Assembly: GCA_950022295.1 (NCBI GenBank)
Contig: OX465597.1
Coordinates: forward strand, 262,633,016 to 262,697,015
Source: Bromus sterilis
Taxonomy: Eukaryota > Streptophyta > Magnoliopsida > Poales > Poaceae
DNA length: 64,000 nucleotides
Direction: 5' to 3'
The position numbers and the translations under genes are program-made. Within the stretch, counting starts at the first letter, position 1. The number at the start of each line of letters is the position of its first letter. This document shows, piece after piece, positions 11,613 through 23,051 of the stretch. The notes under the pieces were generated by a model, which was not told the origin of the DNA, searched no databases, and saw only the letters and a program-made list of their open reading frames with translations.

Positions 11613-11788
11613 TATAGACATGCAGTTGCGGTCGAGTCTATGGACATGTAATTGCACCCGGTTTTATGGACATGCGGTTGCGGTCGGTTCTACGAACATA
11701 CAGTAGCACCCGGTTCTATTAACATGTAGACATGAAGTTGCGTACAAGTCTATGTACATGAAATTGCACCCGAATCAAATAAAGCCCA
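11613..11788. repeat. 26-bp minisatellite, right part (about 6-7 units)
   Basis: Continuation of the array interrupted at 3073: ACATGCAGTTGCGGTCGAG and CACCCGG-type units alternate. The last units become degenerate (one has an 8-base extension) before the repeat fades near 11788. Confidence 0.9.
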
Positions 11789-12114
11789 TCAAAAGCGGTC
11801 GAACCGGTACGGGCCCAATAAAAAAACAAAAAAAATGTGAGGCAAAGAACCTCCAGCAAATCTAAAAGCAAAGATAAAATCAATGGTGGATCAGTCGACT
11901 AAGACCTAGCTAATTCTCAGTCGACTGAGAATTAGCCGGACCGAAAAACAATTGGGGAGAAGGAGAGTAGACTCCGTAATTATCCTATAAAAATCCTGTA
12001 GGTCTAGGATTATTGAGTAATCATGTATGTGGGATGCACATATAAATTTAGGCAAAAAAAATGTACACCATGCAAAGGGAATTAATTAAGAGAATTGAGG
12101 TGATAGTATTCAAT
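11789..12114. other. Unassigned AT-rich stretch with right flank repeat
   Basis: No gene is visible. Bases 11891-11930 (TCAGTCGACTAAGACCTAGC then TAATTCTCAGTCGACTGAGA) are the counterpart of 2315-2354 in reverse complement, with TTCTCAGTCGACTGAGAA a near-perfect palindrome. Confidence 0.5.
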
Positions 12115-13515
12115 TCGACTCACGCACGCGACTCCCCTAGGGTTTGGCCGCTCCCATCCCCGCGTCGCAGCCGCCTCTCACGCCGTCACCTCCCTCCCCC
12201 TTCGCCATCCCTGCGCGGGCGACCGAGGGATCCCTAACCCTAGCCACCCGCTCCACTCCTCTTTATCCCTTTCGTCGCCGTCGGTGGTCGGAGCCGTGCG
12301 AAGCCCGTGCATTCGTCGTCGGCGGTGGAGGGCCTTCCTCCCTCTCCTGGACCAGGAGACAACGTGGGTGGCCAGGTCTGTGGGGTGCGACCCCCGACGG
12401 CCCGGCGAAGCCCGGCTTCGGCAGGTTTGTGGCGACGAGCGCGAGAGTCCAGTGCAGATATTCCAGTGATATGGCGGCGTTCATCGGGTGCAAGGACTCG
12501 TCCCTGGCGTGTCGACTTTTGGCGGCGGCTCAGATGACGAGTAGTGGCAGCGTGCGGCGCTACTGTATCTTAGTTGAGGCCTCGCAGAGGCGGCGAGACG
12601 ACTGGAAGAGCCGGGGTGGCGACCCTGGAAGGCGAGGCGGCACTGCCATCGCGACTAGCAGCGTGCGCAGGATGAGATGGCCGACATCTTTGGTTACTTG
12701 GGCAATGATGAGCTAGCAGGTGGTCGCGGTGCGGATCCCTTCACCCCAGATGAGTCCGAGGGAAACCCTTGGCTAGTCTTCCGGCTACGATGGTGCTGGT
12801 GCGTGTGCACACAGTGTATCCTCCTAGAGGCGACGTCGAGGGCTCTCCTCTCCAACCCCATCCCAGATCCTAGGTGATAACCCAAAACGCATCACTGGTT
12901 GGTTGACGATGGCGCGCTATATGTCATGACCTTATTGGAGGCGCCGTCTGTGGTTGCTGGATCTTTGGGTGAGGAGAGATGAGGTTGTCGGTCATTCGTC
13001 GACTGCGAGGATGGGATCAGTGGCAGCAGGTGAAGTGGCGTGACATCTGGCGAGTCAGTAGCGACGATTCCGGCAGCATGGAGCAGTGGGGTCTCGGCGA
13101 TGGACGAGTGTTGATGGACGTGCACATGATGGTGGCACTATCTGGTGTCATGGTGACGTCGACAAAAGTTGGACTTGGAAGGACCTTCGCATTGTTCTCT
13201 CCTAAATATGGGACGGCGGAAGCTGGGAGTGACAGATTCTTTAGTGGGTGCATGCGGTGCGCGTTGAGGATTTCCTCGACTGGGTTGTATTCACGGATCG
13301 CCAAGGGGCAGCCTGTTGAGGCCACCAGATTTTTTGGTATGAGTTGATGCGCCACGACACTACATAAGTTTTGTAGGTGTGGAGATTGTGATCGCCAGAA
13401 AGGTGGCCTTGGGTTGGTGCATGTATCTGTTATGTCAGACTCTGTTGAATAATTTAATAAAGATGGTCGTATGCATTCCTCAATGTAGAGGCCAGAGGTA
13501 CTCCTTTAAAAAGAG
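12115..13515 (+). other. GC-rich gene-like stretch, no credible protein; possible non-LTR element remnant
   Basis: Base composition jumps to GC-rich. The stretch opens with CCCTAGGGTTTGGCCGC and a CT/CG-rich leader like a grass 5' UTR. It later contains AATAAAGATGGTCGTATGCA (13454-13473) and ends in CTTTAAAAAGAG, which resembles the 3' ends of grass non-LTR retroelements and their transcripts. The longest plus frame (12144-12716, 190 codons) is Arg/Ser/Pro-rich without a recognisable domain, and frames on both strands overlap it, which is typical of GC-rich non-coding DNA. I assign no function. Confidence 0.35.
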
Positions 13516-14348
13516 ATCATTGAAAAATTATTTATGTCAAGCCGTTAAACCTGTGTTGGTTTATTGATTTGAAGGGACCAATTTTTGCTAGGAAAAATTA
13601 ATATTGCGTACTGGTTCCGGTGTAGACTATGTTGTTCCGGTAAACATGGTAGCGATCTGGATCATTGGATGAGGTGGATTTAACGGATATGATATTATGT
13701 TCCATCTCTACTCGTACTTTCATAGTCGTAGTAGATAGTAGATATACGATTAGGATGGGCCTTTGGTCCATTAAACAATTTTTTAAAATATCTAAGGATC
13801 CATGTGGGTAAACACGAAATGGTGATGGTAGGAAATTTAGTACCACCCCGGAAGTGAAGGAAAATTTGGACCCCTTCATAAAGGATTCTCTCATTCATGC
13901 TATTGGAGCAAGAAAAGAGAGGGAGCTCCTCCACGATCCTACGCCGCCCGCCATGCCTTGTCACACATGCGCATTGTGTTTGTGAATGAGCCGAGCCAAG
14001 CTTTCATCATCTTTGTCGGAGCCATTCTGAGTGTGATCAAGCTAGTTGATGCTTACGTCCATGATTATAGGATGGTCGAGAACCGTCCTATGTTGGACTA
14101 GGATAATTAGATATAATTCATCTTGAAGGAGCTTGAGCTCCTAAAGTGTTGAGTTACCGAACAAAGTTGTTGTGGGTGCATTACCTCTAAACTCCCTCCG
14201 TTTTGGAGGAGCTTTACAACCACTCGGAAGCAGCAGAGGCGTGAATTCTCGGTTGGGGAGATCATCAGCCATCCGATTATTGAGCGGAACTTAAGGGCAA
14301 AAGACACCCAAAAAGGTGTTGAAGGAACTACTAGAGCCAATATGGTGC
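13516..14348. other. Unassigned stretch
   Basis: AT-rich to mixed sequence with no open frame above 100 codons, no domain, and no repeat shared with the rest of the window. Probably old transposon or LTR debris. Confidence 0.4.
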
Positions 14349-14799
14349 TGGTACGTCCCAAACGTATCCATAATTTTCCATATCCATGCTTCTTTTGGTG
14401 ACATTGTTATATGTTTTGATGCACTTTCATATCATTTACAACATATTTGGGAATAACCTATTAACCTAGCACCCAGTGCCAGTTTTTTCTATTTTTATCT
14501 GTGCAATGCAGAAAATAGCTGAAAATCAAATTTCTCAGAAAAATCTAGAAAAAAATCATAAAATTACATTTGCACATAAGACTCCAGAAGCCCGAAGGAG
14601 AGCCGGAGGGGGCCACCCCTGGCCAGGCGTCTTCTTGGTGCCGACAGGGGGCGCGGCCAGCCCCTGGCCGCCTGGACAGCTGGGGCCACCCCCAGGCCCC
14701 GCTGACAAGGATGGGCCTCGGCAAATCCCATGGTAAGGTACCCTGGGTTTTTAGATCGTAGAGAGAGGTGCAGGTTGGCGATGCTCGTCGGCTAACAGG
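14349..14799 (+). repeat. Athila-like LTR fragment, type S2 (start of LTR)
   Basis: Begins TGGTACGTCCCAAACGTATCC, matching the start of the LTRs at 37510 and 57186, and contains the shared CCAGTGCCA and GC-rich CCCCTGGCC blocks. It is cut off at 14799, where a second LTR type starts. I compare the family to Sabrina/WHAM of Triticeae; the exact name is uncertain. Confidence 0.7.
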
Positions 14800-15105
14800 T
14801 GATACATATCAAACGTATCTACTTTTCCATACATTTTTTCTATTTTTTTGGCCTCATTCTTGCATGATTTGAACTAAACTAACCCGAACTGACGATATTT
14901 TCAGCAGAGCTTCCTGTATGGTTTTCTTATTTGCAGGAATATGGAATTTTAGGTGTCTCAGAAAATTCCAGGAAAAATCACAGAAAATCCACGCACATGG
15001 AGGGACCCCGAGCCAGAATTGGAGCCAGAGGGAAGCCAGGGGGGCTCTAGGCGCCCTGCTGGCGCGGCGCCACCCCTGGCCGCGCCGGAAGGCCGCCTGG
15101 ATGGG
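14800..15105 (+). repeat. Athila-like LTR fragment, type S1 (first 306 bases)
   Basis: Begins TGATACATATCAAACGTATC and follows the LTR at 55485 closely (CTACTTTTCCA, GCATGATTTGAAC, GCAGAGCT) as far as the GGATGGG block. There the family III LTR starts at 15106, so this LTR was interrupted by that insertion. The remainder of the LTR is not found on the other side within the window. Confidence 0.8.
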
Positions 15106-15254
15106 TGTGACGCCCCCAAAATCAATCCGTGTACAGTAATCATACACGTAGGGTACATGGCTGAGATTAGGGTGCCACAGTGAGAATATCGCAGCACAAC
15201 ACTAAACACAAAAGGATAAACCAATATGTTACAATACCAGGGATCACGAGGATC
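15106..15254 (-). repeat. Family III gypsy LTR scrap (149 bases)
   Basis: Matches the first 149 plus-strand bases of the LTR at 30226-30374 with a constant offset of 15120 and few differences. It starts at the true LTR terminus TGTGACGCC and stops inside GGATCACGAGGATC, where sequence of the unrelated family II LTR takes over. Confidence 0.9.
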
Positions 15255-17439
15255 AGAAGGACCAACAACTACATGCAAGGTGATTCAAAGGAAAGGATTA
15301 TGGTTTTGTTTTGCAGAAAGCCAATTTTCTCCTGAACTAAACTAGTCAAAATTTTAAGTTGAATTCTACCTGAAACACACAACAACCCATGCTAATCTTT
15401 CCCACCAAATTATTATTAAGTGTTCATCTGTCAAGATCATTCATCAACAGTACTGACTAGTTGCTCAAAGTTCGTCCGTAACCGTGGACACGGCTAATCA
15501 TGGTCAGTTTATACGCTCTGCAGAGGTTGTAGACGTTCCTCACTGGACCCAACCCGAAGATTGCGACGAAGACTTTCCGAAGAGGTTTCCTCCACCCTTT
15601 GGTAGCCGGTACACCTAACACACATCTACATCAGCTAGCTACCAGGGCCAGGTACCCACAACGTACTCATGCTAAGCCAGAGCCCATATAGCCAGTGGCT
15701 GTACACGAAAGATACTAGTAATATTGCCTGTCTGATCTTTTTGAGCCTGGACGGCGCCCACTGCGTTCAGAGGGTAGACACCATGTCGCACCCGGTTCAC
15801 CACCATAACAACCATTGGGTGCATTTAACCCCATCACTGTCCTTAGACAAGGCACAACCATCGGGATGTAACCCGTCCGTCCAGAAGTGATTTCCATTTA
15901 TTATAAAGTTGCTACACAAATTATTAAATAGCTCACATGCACTCCATGAATTCTCACAACCCAAACCTCGTCTACACAACATAGCAATAAAGTAACAACA
16001 CGTGCTAGGTTGATCTACAAATACAAGTCAAGACATGTGGCTATCATAGCTTGTTTTGCAGCAACAGTAAAATAAACTACCTATCATGCAATATGGTGAT
16101 ATTCTTAACATAATTCATATAGAAAATTATAGGTATGAGTATGGTCAAAGCATCACTTTCCTGCTTCCTGTTCCTGACGATCACAATCCTCACAAAACGA
16201 TGAGGCGCACTCCGGACAATCTATACGAGCAAACATAGCACCAATCAACATATAGTCAATACAATTATGCACAAACAGTAATAAACATACAAAGAACAGT
16301 AGCAAACTTGCCTAACAGAAGCTAAACCTAAAGTACTCGACAAAATAAAGCCAACGCCAAAAGAAACGGCGCAAACGGGCGCACCGTTAAAAAAATGCGG
16401 CTACCGGAAGTTCAAATTTGGATCTGCATTGGATTCAAATTTGAAAACTTCAAACTTATGAAAACATTAGTCTACTGGCTAGAAAATTTTGTCACGGTCG
16501 CAACGCAATTGGAATCACTCGATTCCGAGCTACAGTTAAAAAGTACTCGCGAAAACGGTACCGGGTGAAATCGGGGTTGATACTGCAAAAAGGACCGATA
16601 CATAAATAAAATAACTTGAAAAAAGCGATCGGGTCCCCGCGCCTCGGTTGACCAGATCTGGCCGGCGTTTGACCGGCCGGTAGGCGGCGGCGCGCCCGGC
16701 GCGGCGGCGCCCATGGCCGGCGGCGCACGGCGAGGGGCGCGGCGTCCCGCGACGGTGTCGGTGGTGGGACGGCGGCGAGGAGGCGGGGCGGCGCGGCGGC
16801 ATAGCGGCGGCGGCGGCGGCGACGCTCCAGGCGGGTTCGGGTCGGCGGCGCGGATCGGGCGTAAAACCCTAATCGCCCGCGGGTCCGCGGGTTTTATAAC
16901 CCACCCGATTTTTTTTAATCCGAAATAAAAACGAATTCGGCCAGGCGAAAAAAAAACAGAACAGGCCCATTAGGCCCACAATAATTTTAGAAAAAACACG
17001 GATAATTATTTTTAATTTCAGTTTTCACCAACATTTTTAAAATAATAAAATTGAATTTTCGGCATTACCAAAATATTAAATAAAAACAAAAACTTTGCAA
17101 CTTATTTTTAAATAATTTTAAATACTTTTCCAGCAATTTAAAAATACCGAAAAACTCCAAAAATGATTTTAAAACTTGTCCGGAGCACAAATAAATTCCC
17201 AAAATATTTTTATAAATTATTTATAACCCCAAAGTAAATTTGAAATGTCTCAAAAAATATTTTAAACTATTTTCCAACAATTTAAAAATTGGGATAAGTC
17301 ATATTATATCCTCTCCAATAAATTGCCTTAAATTGAAAAATGTTTAAAATATTCTTAAAACTCCAGAAAAATGCGGAAACAGCATGAGATGCATATGATG
17401 ATCTATTAACATCCGAATTTAGAAAATTGGGATGTTACA
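15255..17439 (-). repeat. Family II 3' LTR, truncated
   Basis: Corresponds to 23599-25750 of the complete copy and ends at the canonical terminus (plus strand GGGATGTTACA). The GC-rich block with CGG/GCC runs at 16660-16860 is part of the LTR, and open frames in it are not genes. The AT-rich tail 16900-17430 precedes the terminus in both copies. Confidence 0.88.
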
Positions 17440-17456
17440 AACCTACCCCCCTTAAG
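17440..17456 (-). other. Family II polypurine tract
   Basis: On the minus strand AAGGGGGGTAGGTTTG directly precedes the 3' LTR. The ancestral polyprotein stop codon (TAA, plus 17452-17454) lies inside the tract. Confidence 0.85.
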
Positions 17457-20400
17457 ATGAATCTCGTCCTCGAGATTCGGGCTGGCTAGCAAAGAGGTGT
17501 GGATGATCTTACTTCAAATCTTCTTCGCGCTCCCAAGTGGCTTCTTCCTCGGTATGATGATCCCACTGAACTTTGCATAGCTTGATTGTCTTGGTGCGGG
17601 TAACTCTTTCTGAAGTCTCCAGAATCTTCACAAGTTTCTCCTCATAAGTCAGCTCACTCTCCAACTGAATTGCCTCAAGTGGCACTGTATCTCTCAAAGG
17701 AATATCTGCCATCTCTGCATGAAACTTCTTCAGCTGGGATACGTGAAACACATCATGAACTCCTGACAAAGCTTCTGGCAACTCCAACTGATAAGCTACC
17801 TCTCCTCTGCGCTCCAAGATCTTGTATGGCCCCACAAAATGTGGTGCTAACTTGCCCTTGATTCCAAACCTCTTGATTCCGCGAATTGGTGAAACTCTGA
17901 GATACGCACGGTCTCCAACCTCATAGGTTACATCCTTGCGCTTCGCATATGCATAACTCTTCTGCCTGGACTGTGCTATCTTCAGTCTATCACGGATCAA
18001 CTTGACTTTCTCTTCAGCATCACTGATCAGGTCAGGTCCAAACAACTGACGCTCTCCTACCTCATCCCACATCAACGGAGTTCTGCACTTCCTGCCATAC
18101 AGTAACTCAAATGGTGCCATCTGAAGACTAGCCTGGTAACTGTTGTTGTATGAGAACTCAGCATACGGTAAGTTGTCATCCCAACTCGAACAATAATCCA
18201 ACGCACAAGCTCTCAACATATCCTCCAAGATCTGATTGACTCTCTCGGTCTGCCCATCTGTCTGAGGATGGAACGCTGTACTGAACTCCAGCCTAGTGCC
18301 CAAGGTCTCATGCAACTGACGCCAAAACTTTGAAGTAAACTGATTACCTCTATCAGACACAACCTTGCTTGGAACTCCATGCAAACACACGATCCTGGAC
18401 ATATAAATCTTGGCTAGCTAGGCACTTGTATAAGTTGTCTTTACTGGAATGAAGTGAGCAACCTTGGTCAGACGATCAACAATCACCCAAATAGAATCAT
18501 ATCCTGACCGAGTCCTGGGTAAACCAGTAATAAAGTCCATACCTATCTGACCCCACTTCCAATCTGGTATAGGCAAAGGCTGCAACAATCCTGCTGGCTT
18601 CTGATGCTCAGCTTTGACTCTCTGGCAAACATCACACAATGCAATATACTAGGCTATCTCTCACTTCAGGCTAGGCCACCAAAATCTCTCCCTCAAGTCC
18701 AAATACATCTTGGTATTCCCGGGATGAATAGAATAAGGTGAATCATGTGCCTCCTAAAGAATCAACTTCCTGATCTCTGCATCTTGCGGTACACAAATGC
18801 GCTTCTCAAACCAAATGGTTCCATGCTCATCCTCACGGAAACCCTCTGCTTTACCTTTGGTCATATTCTCCTTTATCTCCTTAATTTCTGCATCACCCTT
18901 CTGAGCCTCTATGATTCTTTCCAACAGATTTGGCTTCACCTCCAATGTTTCCACATATCCCTTAGGAACTATCTCCAACCCGAGATTCTTGAACTGCTCA
19001 CATAACTCACGTGGCATATCCTCAACATTGGCAACATTGACATGACTCTTACGGCTCAATGCATCAACAACCACATTTGCTTTAACAGGATGATACTGCA
19101 CATTCAAATCATAATCCTTAATAAGCTCCAGCCATCTACTCTGCCTGAGATTCAACTCCTTCTGAGTAAAAATATACTTCAAACTCTTATGATCAGTAAA
19201 AACATCACAATGATTACCAACAATATATTGCCTCCATGTTTTCAATGCATGAACAGCTGCAGCTAACTCCAAATCATGTGTAGGATAGTTCTGCTCATGG
19301 TTCTTAAGCTGACGTGAAGCATAAGCAACAACTCTACCCCCTTGCATCAAAACACAACCAAGTCCTCGACGATATGCATCACAATATACTTGGAAATCCT
19401 TATGTATATCAGACAAACATAAAACAGGTGCAGTTACTAACCGTTTCTTCAACTCCTGAAAGCTGGTTTCACATGCCTCGCTCCAATCCAACTTATTCTC
19501 TTTCTTCAACAGCTCAGTCATTGGTTTTGCAAGCTTGGAGAAATTCTCAATGAACCTCCTGTAATATCCTGCAAGACCCAAGAAACTGCGAATGTCTCCA
19601 ACTGTCGTGGGTGTCTCCCATTCTGTAACTGTTGAAACCTTGGATGGGTCCACAGCTACTCCTTATCCTGACACAACATGTCCAAGGAATCCTGCCTCCT
19701 TCAACCAAAACTCGCACTTGCTAAACTTGCATACAATTTGTGCTCCCTGAGCTTCTCCAATACCAAACGCAGATGTGCCTCATGCTCTTGCTCATTCTTG
19801 GAATACACCAATATATCATCAATGAACACCACAACGAATTTATCCAAGAACTCCATAAACACCTTATTCATCATATTCATGAAGTATGCAGGAGCATTAG
19901 TCAATCCAAATGACATAATAGTATACTCATACAACCCATACCTTGTAGTAAAAGCAGTCTTCGGAATATCCTTGTCCCGAATCTTCACTTGATGATAGCC
20001 AGAACGAAGATCAATCTTAAAGAATACACAAGCTCCCTCCAACTAGTCAAATAGATCATTAATCACAGGTAAAGGATACTTGTTCTTGATAGTGACATCA
20101 TTCAGAGAACGGTAATCAACACACATCCTCTGGGTTCCATCCTTCTTCTCAACAAACAACACTGGAGACCCCCAAGGTGACGAGCTTGAGAGAATGAAGC
20201 CCTTTGCCTGCAACTCTCTAATCTGTTCCTTCAACTCTGCAAGTTCCTTAGCGGGCATCCTATACGGTCTCTTAGCAATAGGCCCCGTGCCTGGTATTAA
20301 ATCAATAAGGAACTCAATCTCCCTATCCGGTGGCATACCTGGCAACTCCTCCGGAAACACATCATGACAATCGCTCACAACACGCACATCATCCAGGCTA

Positions 20401-20830
20401 CCCCCCTTAAGAGAATTCACCTGAGCGTGTTGATGTTTATACTTGGACACATATCTGATCTTCTGTCCATTCGGTGTACGGAGAGTGATAGACCGACTGG
20501 CACAATCAATAACCCCTTGGTACTTAGCTAGCCAATCCATGCCCAATATAATATCCAAACCTTGTGACTTCAATACAATCAAATATGTAGGAAAAACATG
20601 CTTCCCTATGGCTAGGCTCAACTGATAGCAACCCAAACTAGCTGACATCTCCGCTCCCGGTGAACTTATGAGCATAGATGACTTAAGAACTACGGCAGGT
20701 AACTCATGCTTATCCACAAATACCCTCGATATGAAAGAATGCGATGCACCAGAATAAAAAAGAACAAGTGCGGGTACTGAATTGATAAAGAACTTACCAA
20801 TCACAGCATCAGGCTCATCATAGATCTCCT
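17452..20830 (-). pseudogene. Family II protease-RT-RNase H-integrase-chromodomain (broken)
   Basis: Domains in order on the minus strand: protease with LFYSGASHSF, where the catalytic Asp of D-S/T-G is replaced by Tyr (codon 20754-20756); RT with FIDDILVYS near 19800-19830; RNase H with VYCDA and TDHKSLKYIF; integrase with CDVCQRV of the zinc finger, MDFITGLP, SDRGNQFTS and QTERVNQ (all three catalytic acids present); chromodomain ending EEATWEREEDLK. Stops: 17509, 18418 (AAG in family IV), 18649, 18661, 18754, 19663 and 20043 (CAG in family IV). A missing G near 19730 shifts the frame after CKF-like sequence. In intact relatives this is the Gypsy pol that copies and integrates the element, and the chromodomain targets chromatin. 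Non-functional. Confidence 0.9.
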
Positions 20831-21953
20831 CCACGTTGACATGGTTCACATGCCCCTTGTTGAAAGGATTGGGCTTGACGAATCCATTCCCATTGGACTT
20901 TGGGCAGTCTGTGACATAGTGTCCCATGTTCTTGCACTTGAAACACTGGATGAAACTCAAGTCCTTTGGTGCCTGGCCATTCTGATGGTTGTTTCCATTG
21001 CCTCCATTGGCTCCATTGCTTCTCCCATTCCCATTGTTCCTTCCATTTCCATTGCCATTGCCATTCCTGTTACCATTGTGGTGGTTGTGGCCATTATGGT
21101 TGTGACCATTTCCACTATGATGGTTGTGTCCTCCACTGTGAACATGGCCATTCCCACCATTGTGGTTATGTCCATGGTTATGTCCTCCATTGACACCATA
21201 AGAATTGCGTGGCTTCTGATGCGGTCCAGAGTTATACTTGCCACCATTGTTGTTGTTGTTGTACTTCCTCTTGCGGTTCTCAATGGCCTGCTGCTTGCCT
21301 TCCAACACAATAGCTTTGTCTATGAGCCCCTGGCAGTTAGCAAAGGTAGCCACTGTCAACTGGACTCCCAACTCATCATTCAGCCCCTCCAAGAACTTCT
21401 CCTGCCTTGACGCATCATTCCTAACATCATCTGGAGCATATCTTGCAAGCTTGTTGAACACCTCAACCTACTCGGCCACTGAACGACCTCCCTGACGCAA
21501 ACTGCGGAACTCCTTCTTCTTCAAGCTCATGGCACCTGCTGAAACATGTGCGGCGCGAAAAGCAGACTGCAACTGCGCCCAAGTGATGGTGTCGAAGGGA
21601 TAAGTCACCAAGTAGTTGTCCCACCATGCTGCGGCAGGACCCTCCAGCAAATGTGAGGCAAACCTCACTCTCTCTGCTTCAGTACAACCAACTGTCTCCA
21701 AGTTCCGGCCCACTGAACGAAGCCAGTCATCCGCCATTATGGGCTCAGGAGTGCTAGAGAACCTCTGAGGATTCAACCTCAGGAACCTCGCAAGCGTGTC
21801 CACAGGTGGTGGTAGTGGCGCATTGTTGTTGTTGCCCATGTTCTGAGTGAGCAACTGGATCAACTGAGCTTGTCCTTGAAGTAACTGTTTCATGTAAGCT
21901 GGCACTTCATTGTTGTTGTTCCCATTCCCCGTGGGATCACGTCTCGGCGGTAT
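20831..21953 (-). pseudogene. Family II gag (start lost, one stop)
   Basis: The capsid core is complete: PIMADDWLR, ASHLLEGPAAAWWDNY and FRAAHVSAGAMSLKKKEF mark the Retrotrans_gag domain, followed by a long His/Asn/Gly-rich stretch (about 21070-21230) and a CCHC zinc knuckle CFKCKNMGHYVTDC (about 20905-20950). Comparison with family IV (MPPRRAP) shows that the original start at 21953-21951 is now ATA (IPPRRDP). An in-frame TAG at 21468 splits the domain. Gag would form the virus-like particle and package RNA. This copy cannot. Confidence 0.88.
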
Positions 21954-22329
21954 CTGTTGGGCAAGAATAGGTAAGTTGTAGACAGAAAGTAGCTAGGGAA
22001 ATATATCCTACCCCATATGCTTATGATGATCATGGCAAGCATTATATATACAATACATATATCACCAATCAACTTCACCAAACAATATCACCATAGCATC
22101 AAACTTATAACAATCATCAACCAATGCACTCATACGAAAAACCATCACATATCACACCATATAGTTTAAAATATATTGTATAACTGATATAAGATCCTCA
22201 ACACAACCACAAATAATATAAGATCCTCAAAACAACCACGAATAATATAAGAGTATATCAAGCAACCTAGTATTGCCACACCGAATAAGTCGACATGGTC
22301 AAATACGCTAACACGATAACGGTAGTAAA

Positions 22330-23051
22330 CTAATTTCCGGTGAAGTAATTCCGAATGTTGTCTTTGCTAAACAACATGCGGTATTCGCGCCCGCTAATGC
22401 GATTGCGCCTTTTGGGAGTTGGCTCATCTTCTTCTGCTGAGGTCCCCACTTCTGGCTCCTCTTCTGGTTCTTCAATCCCATTGGCCTTCATCTTCTCCTT
22501 CAGCCTCGTTATCTCTGCTTGCATCTCCAACCTCTCCTTCTTCAGCTTGTTGTTGTCTCTCTTGAGCCGGTGTTCTTCTGCTGCAACTCAGTGATGCTGT
22601 AGAGGTCTGACTGAGTGTCCTTCTCCAGGCAGTGGATGTGCTTCTCCAGGCTCTGGATGATGTAGCTAGTTGTACCTGGCCAAATGGCCCCAGGTACATA
22701 CTTGAACTTCTTTGGCCATATGTTCCCCGATGGGAGGATCTTGGCCATCTCCGCGTACACCGTACCCTTTAGCTGGGCGGCATACGTCTCAACGATGCGT
22801 CCAAGAGCTATGTGAGCGGTTATGCGCACACACTGCTCCTTCTCCTGGGCATGCACCTCGAATGACTCCGTGATCACCCTTTCCTCCTCTGTCATGCTTC
22901 CTAGGATAAAAGTCTCCACTTTCCAGTAGTCATCAGCTCCCCTTGTCTCCACTATGTCCGGCTGAAAGACTGGCGCGTAGATGTTCAGGTAATGGCAAAT
23001 CCCCTTGAGCTCAGGTCCAAACACCATAGCGCGGTATGAAAAGGTGGTCAT
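22330..23051 (-). pseudogene. Accessory ORF before gag, family II
   Basis: Lies between the primer site and gag. The N-terminal ~150 residues look globular (DYWKVETFILGS, ALGRIVETYAAQLKGTVYA). After a frameshift near 22560 come a charged coiled-coil-like helix (LKRDNNKLKKERLEMQAEI), an acidic segment (EEPEEEPEVGTSAEEDEP) and a basic end. The block ALGRI..Y...LKGT..EM aligns with the family IV ORF (LGRIRQEYHADLQGTRFEM), as does WKV, so the two are homologous although diverged. No known domain is recognised. The role is unknown; a structural or RNA-binding helper of gag is speculation. Confidence 0.7.

Noticed and set aside
12144..12716. 190-codon plus-strand ORF
   Set aside because: Low-complexity Arg/Pro/Ser-rich translation of GC-rich DNA with competing frames on both strands and no recognisable domain.
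16713..16928. Gly/Arg-rich frames in the GC-rich block near 16.7 kb
   Set aside because: Part of the family II LTR; the corresponding block at 25 kb has different frames.
20841..21410. 189-codon plus-strand ORF with apparent hydrophobic repeats
   Set aside because: Antisense of the His/Asn/Gly-rich gag repeat; the hydrophobicity is a codon complement effect.
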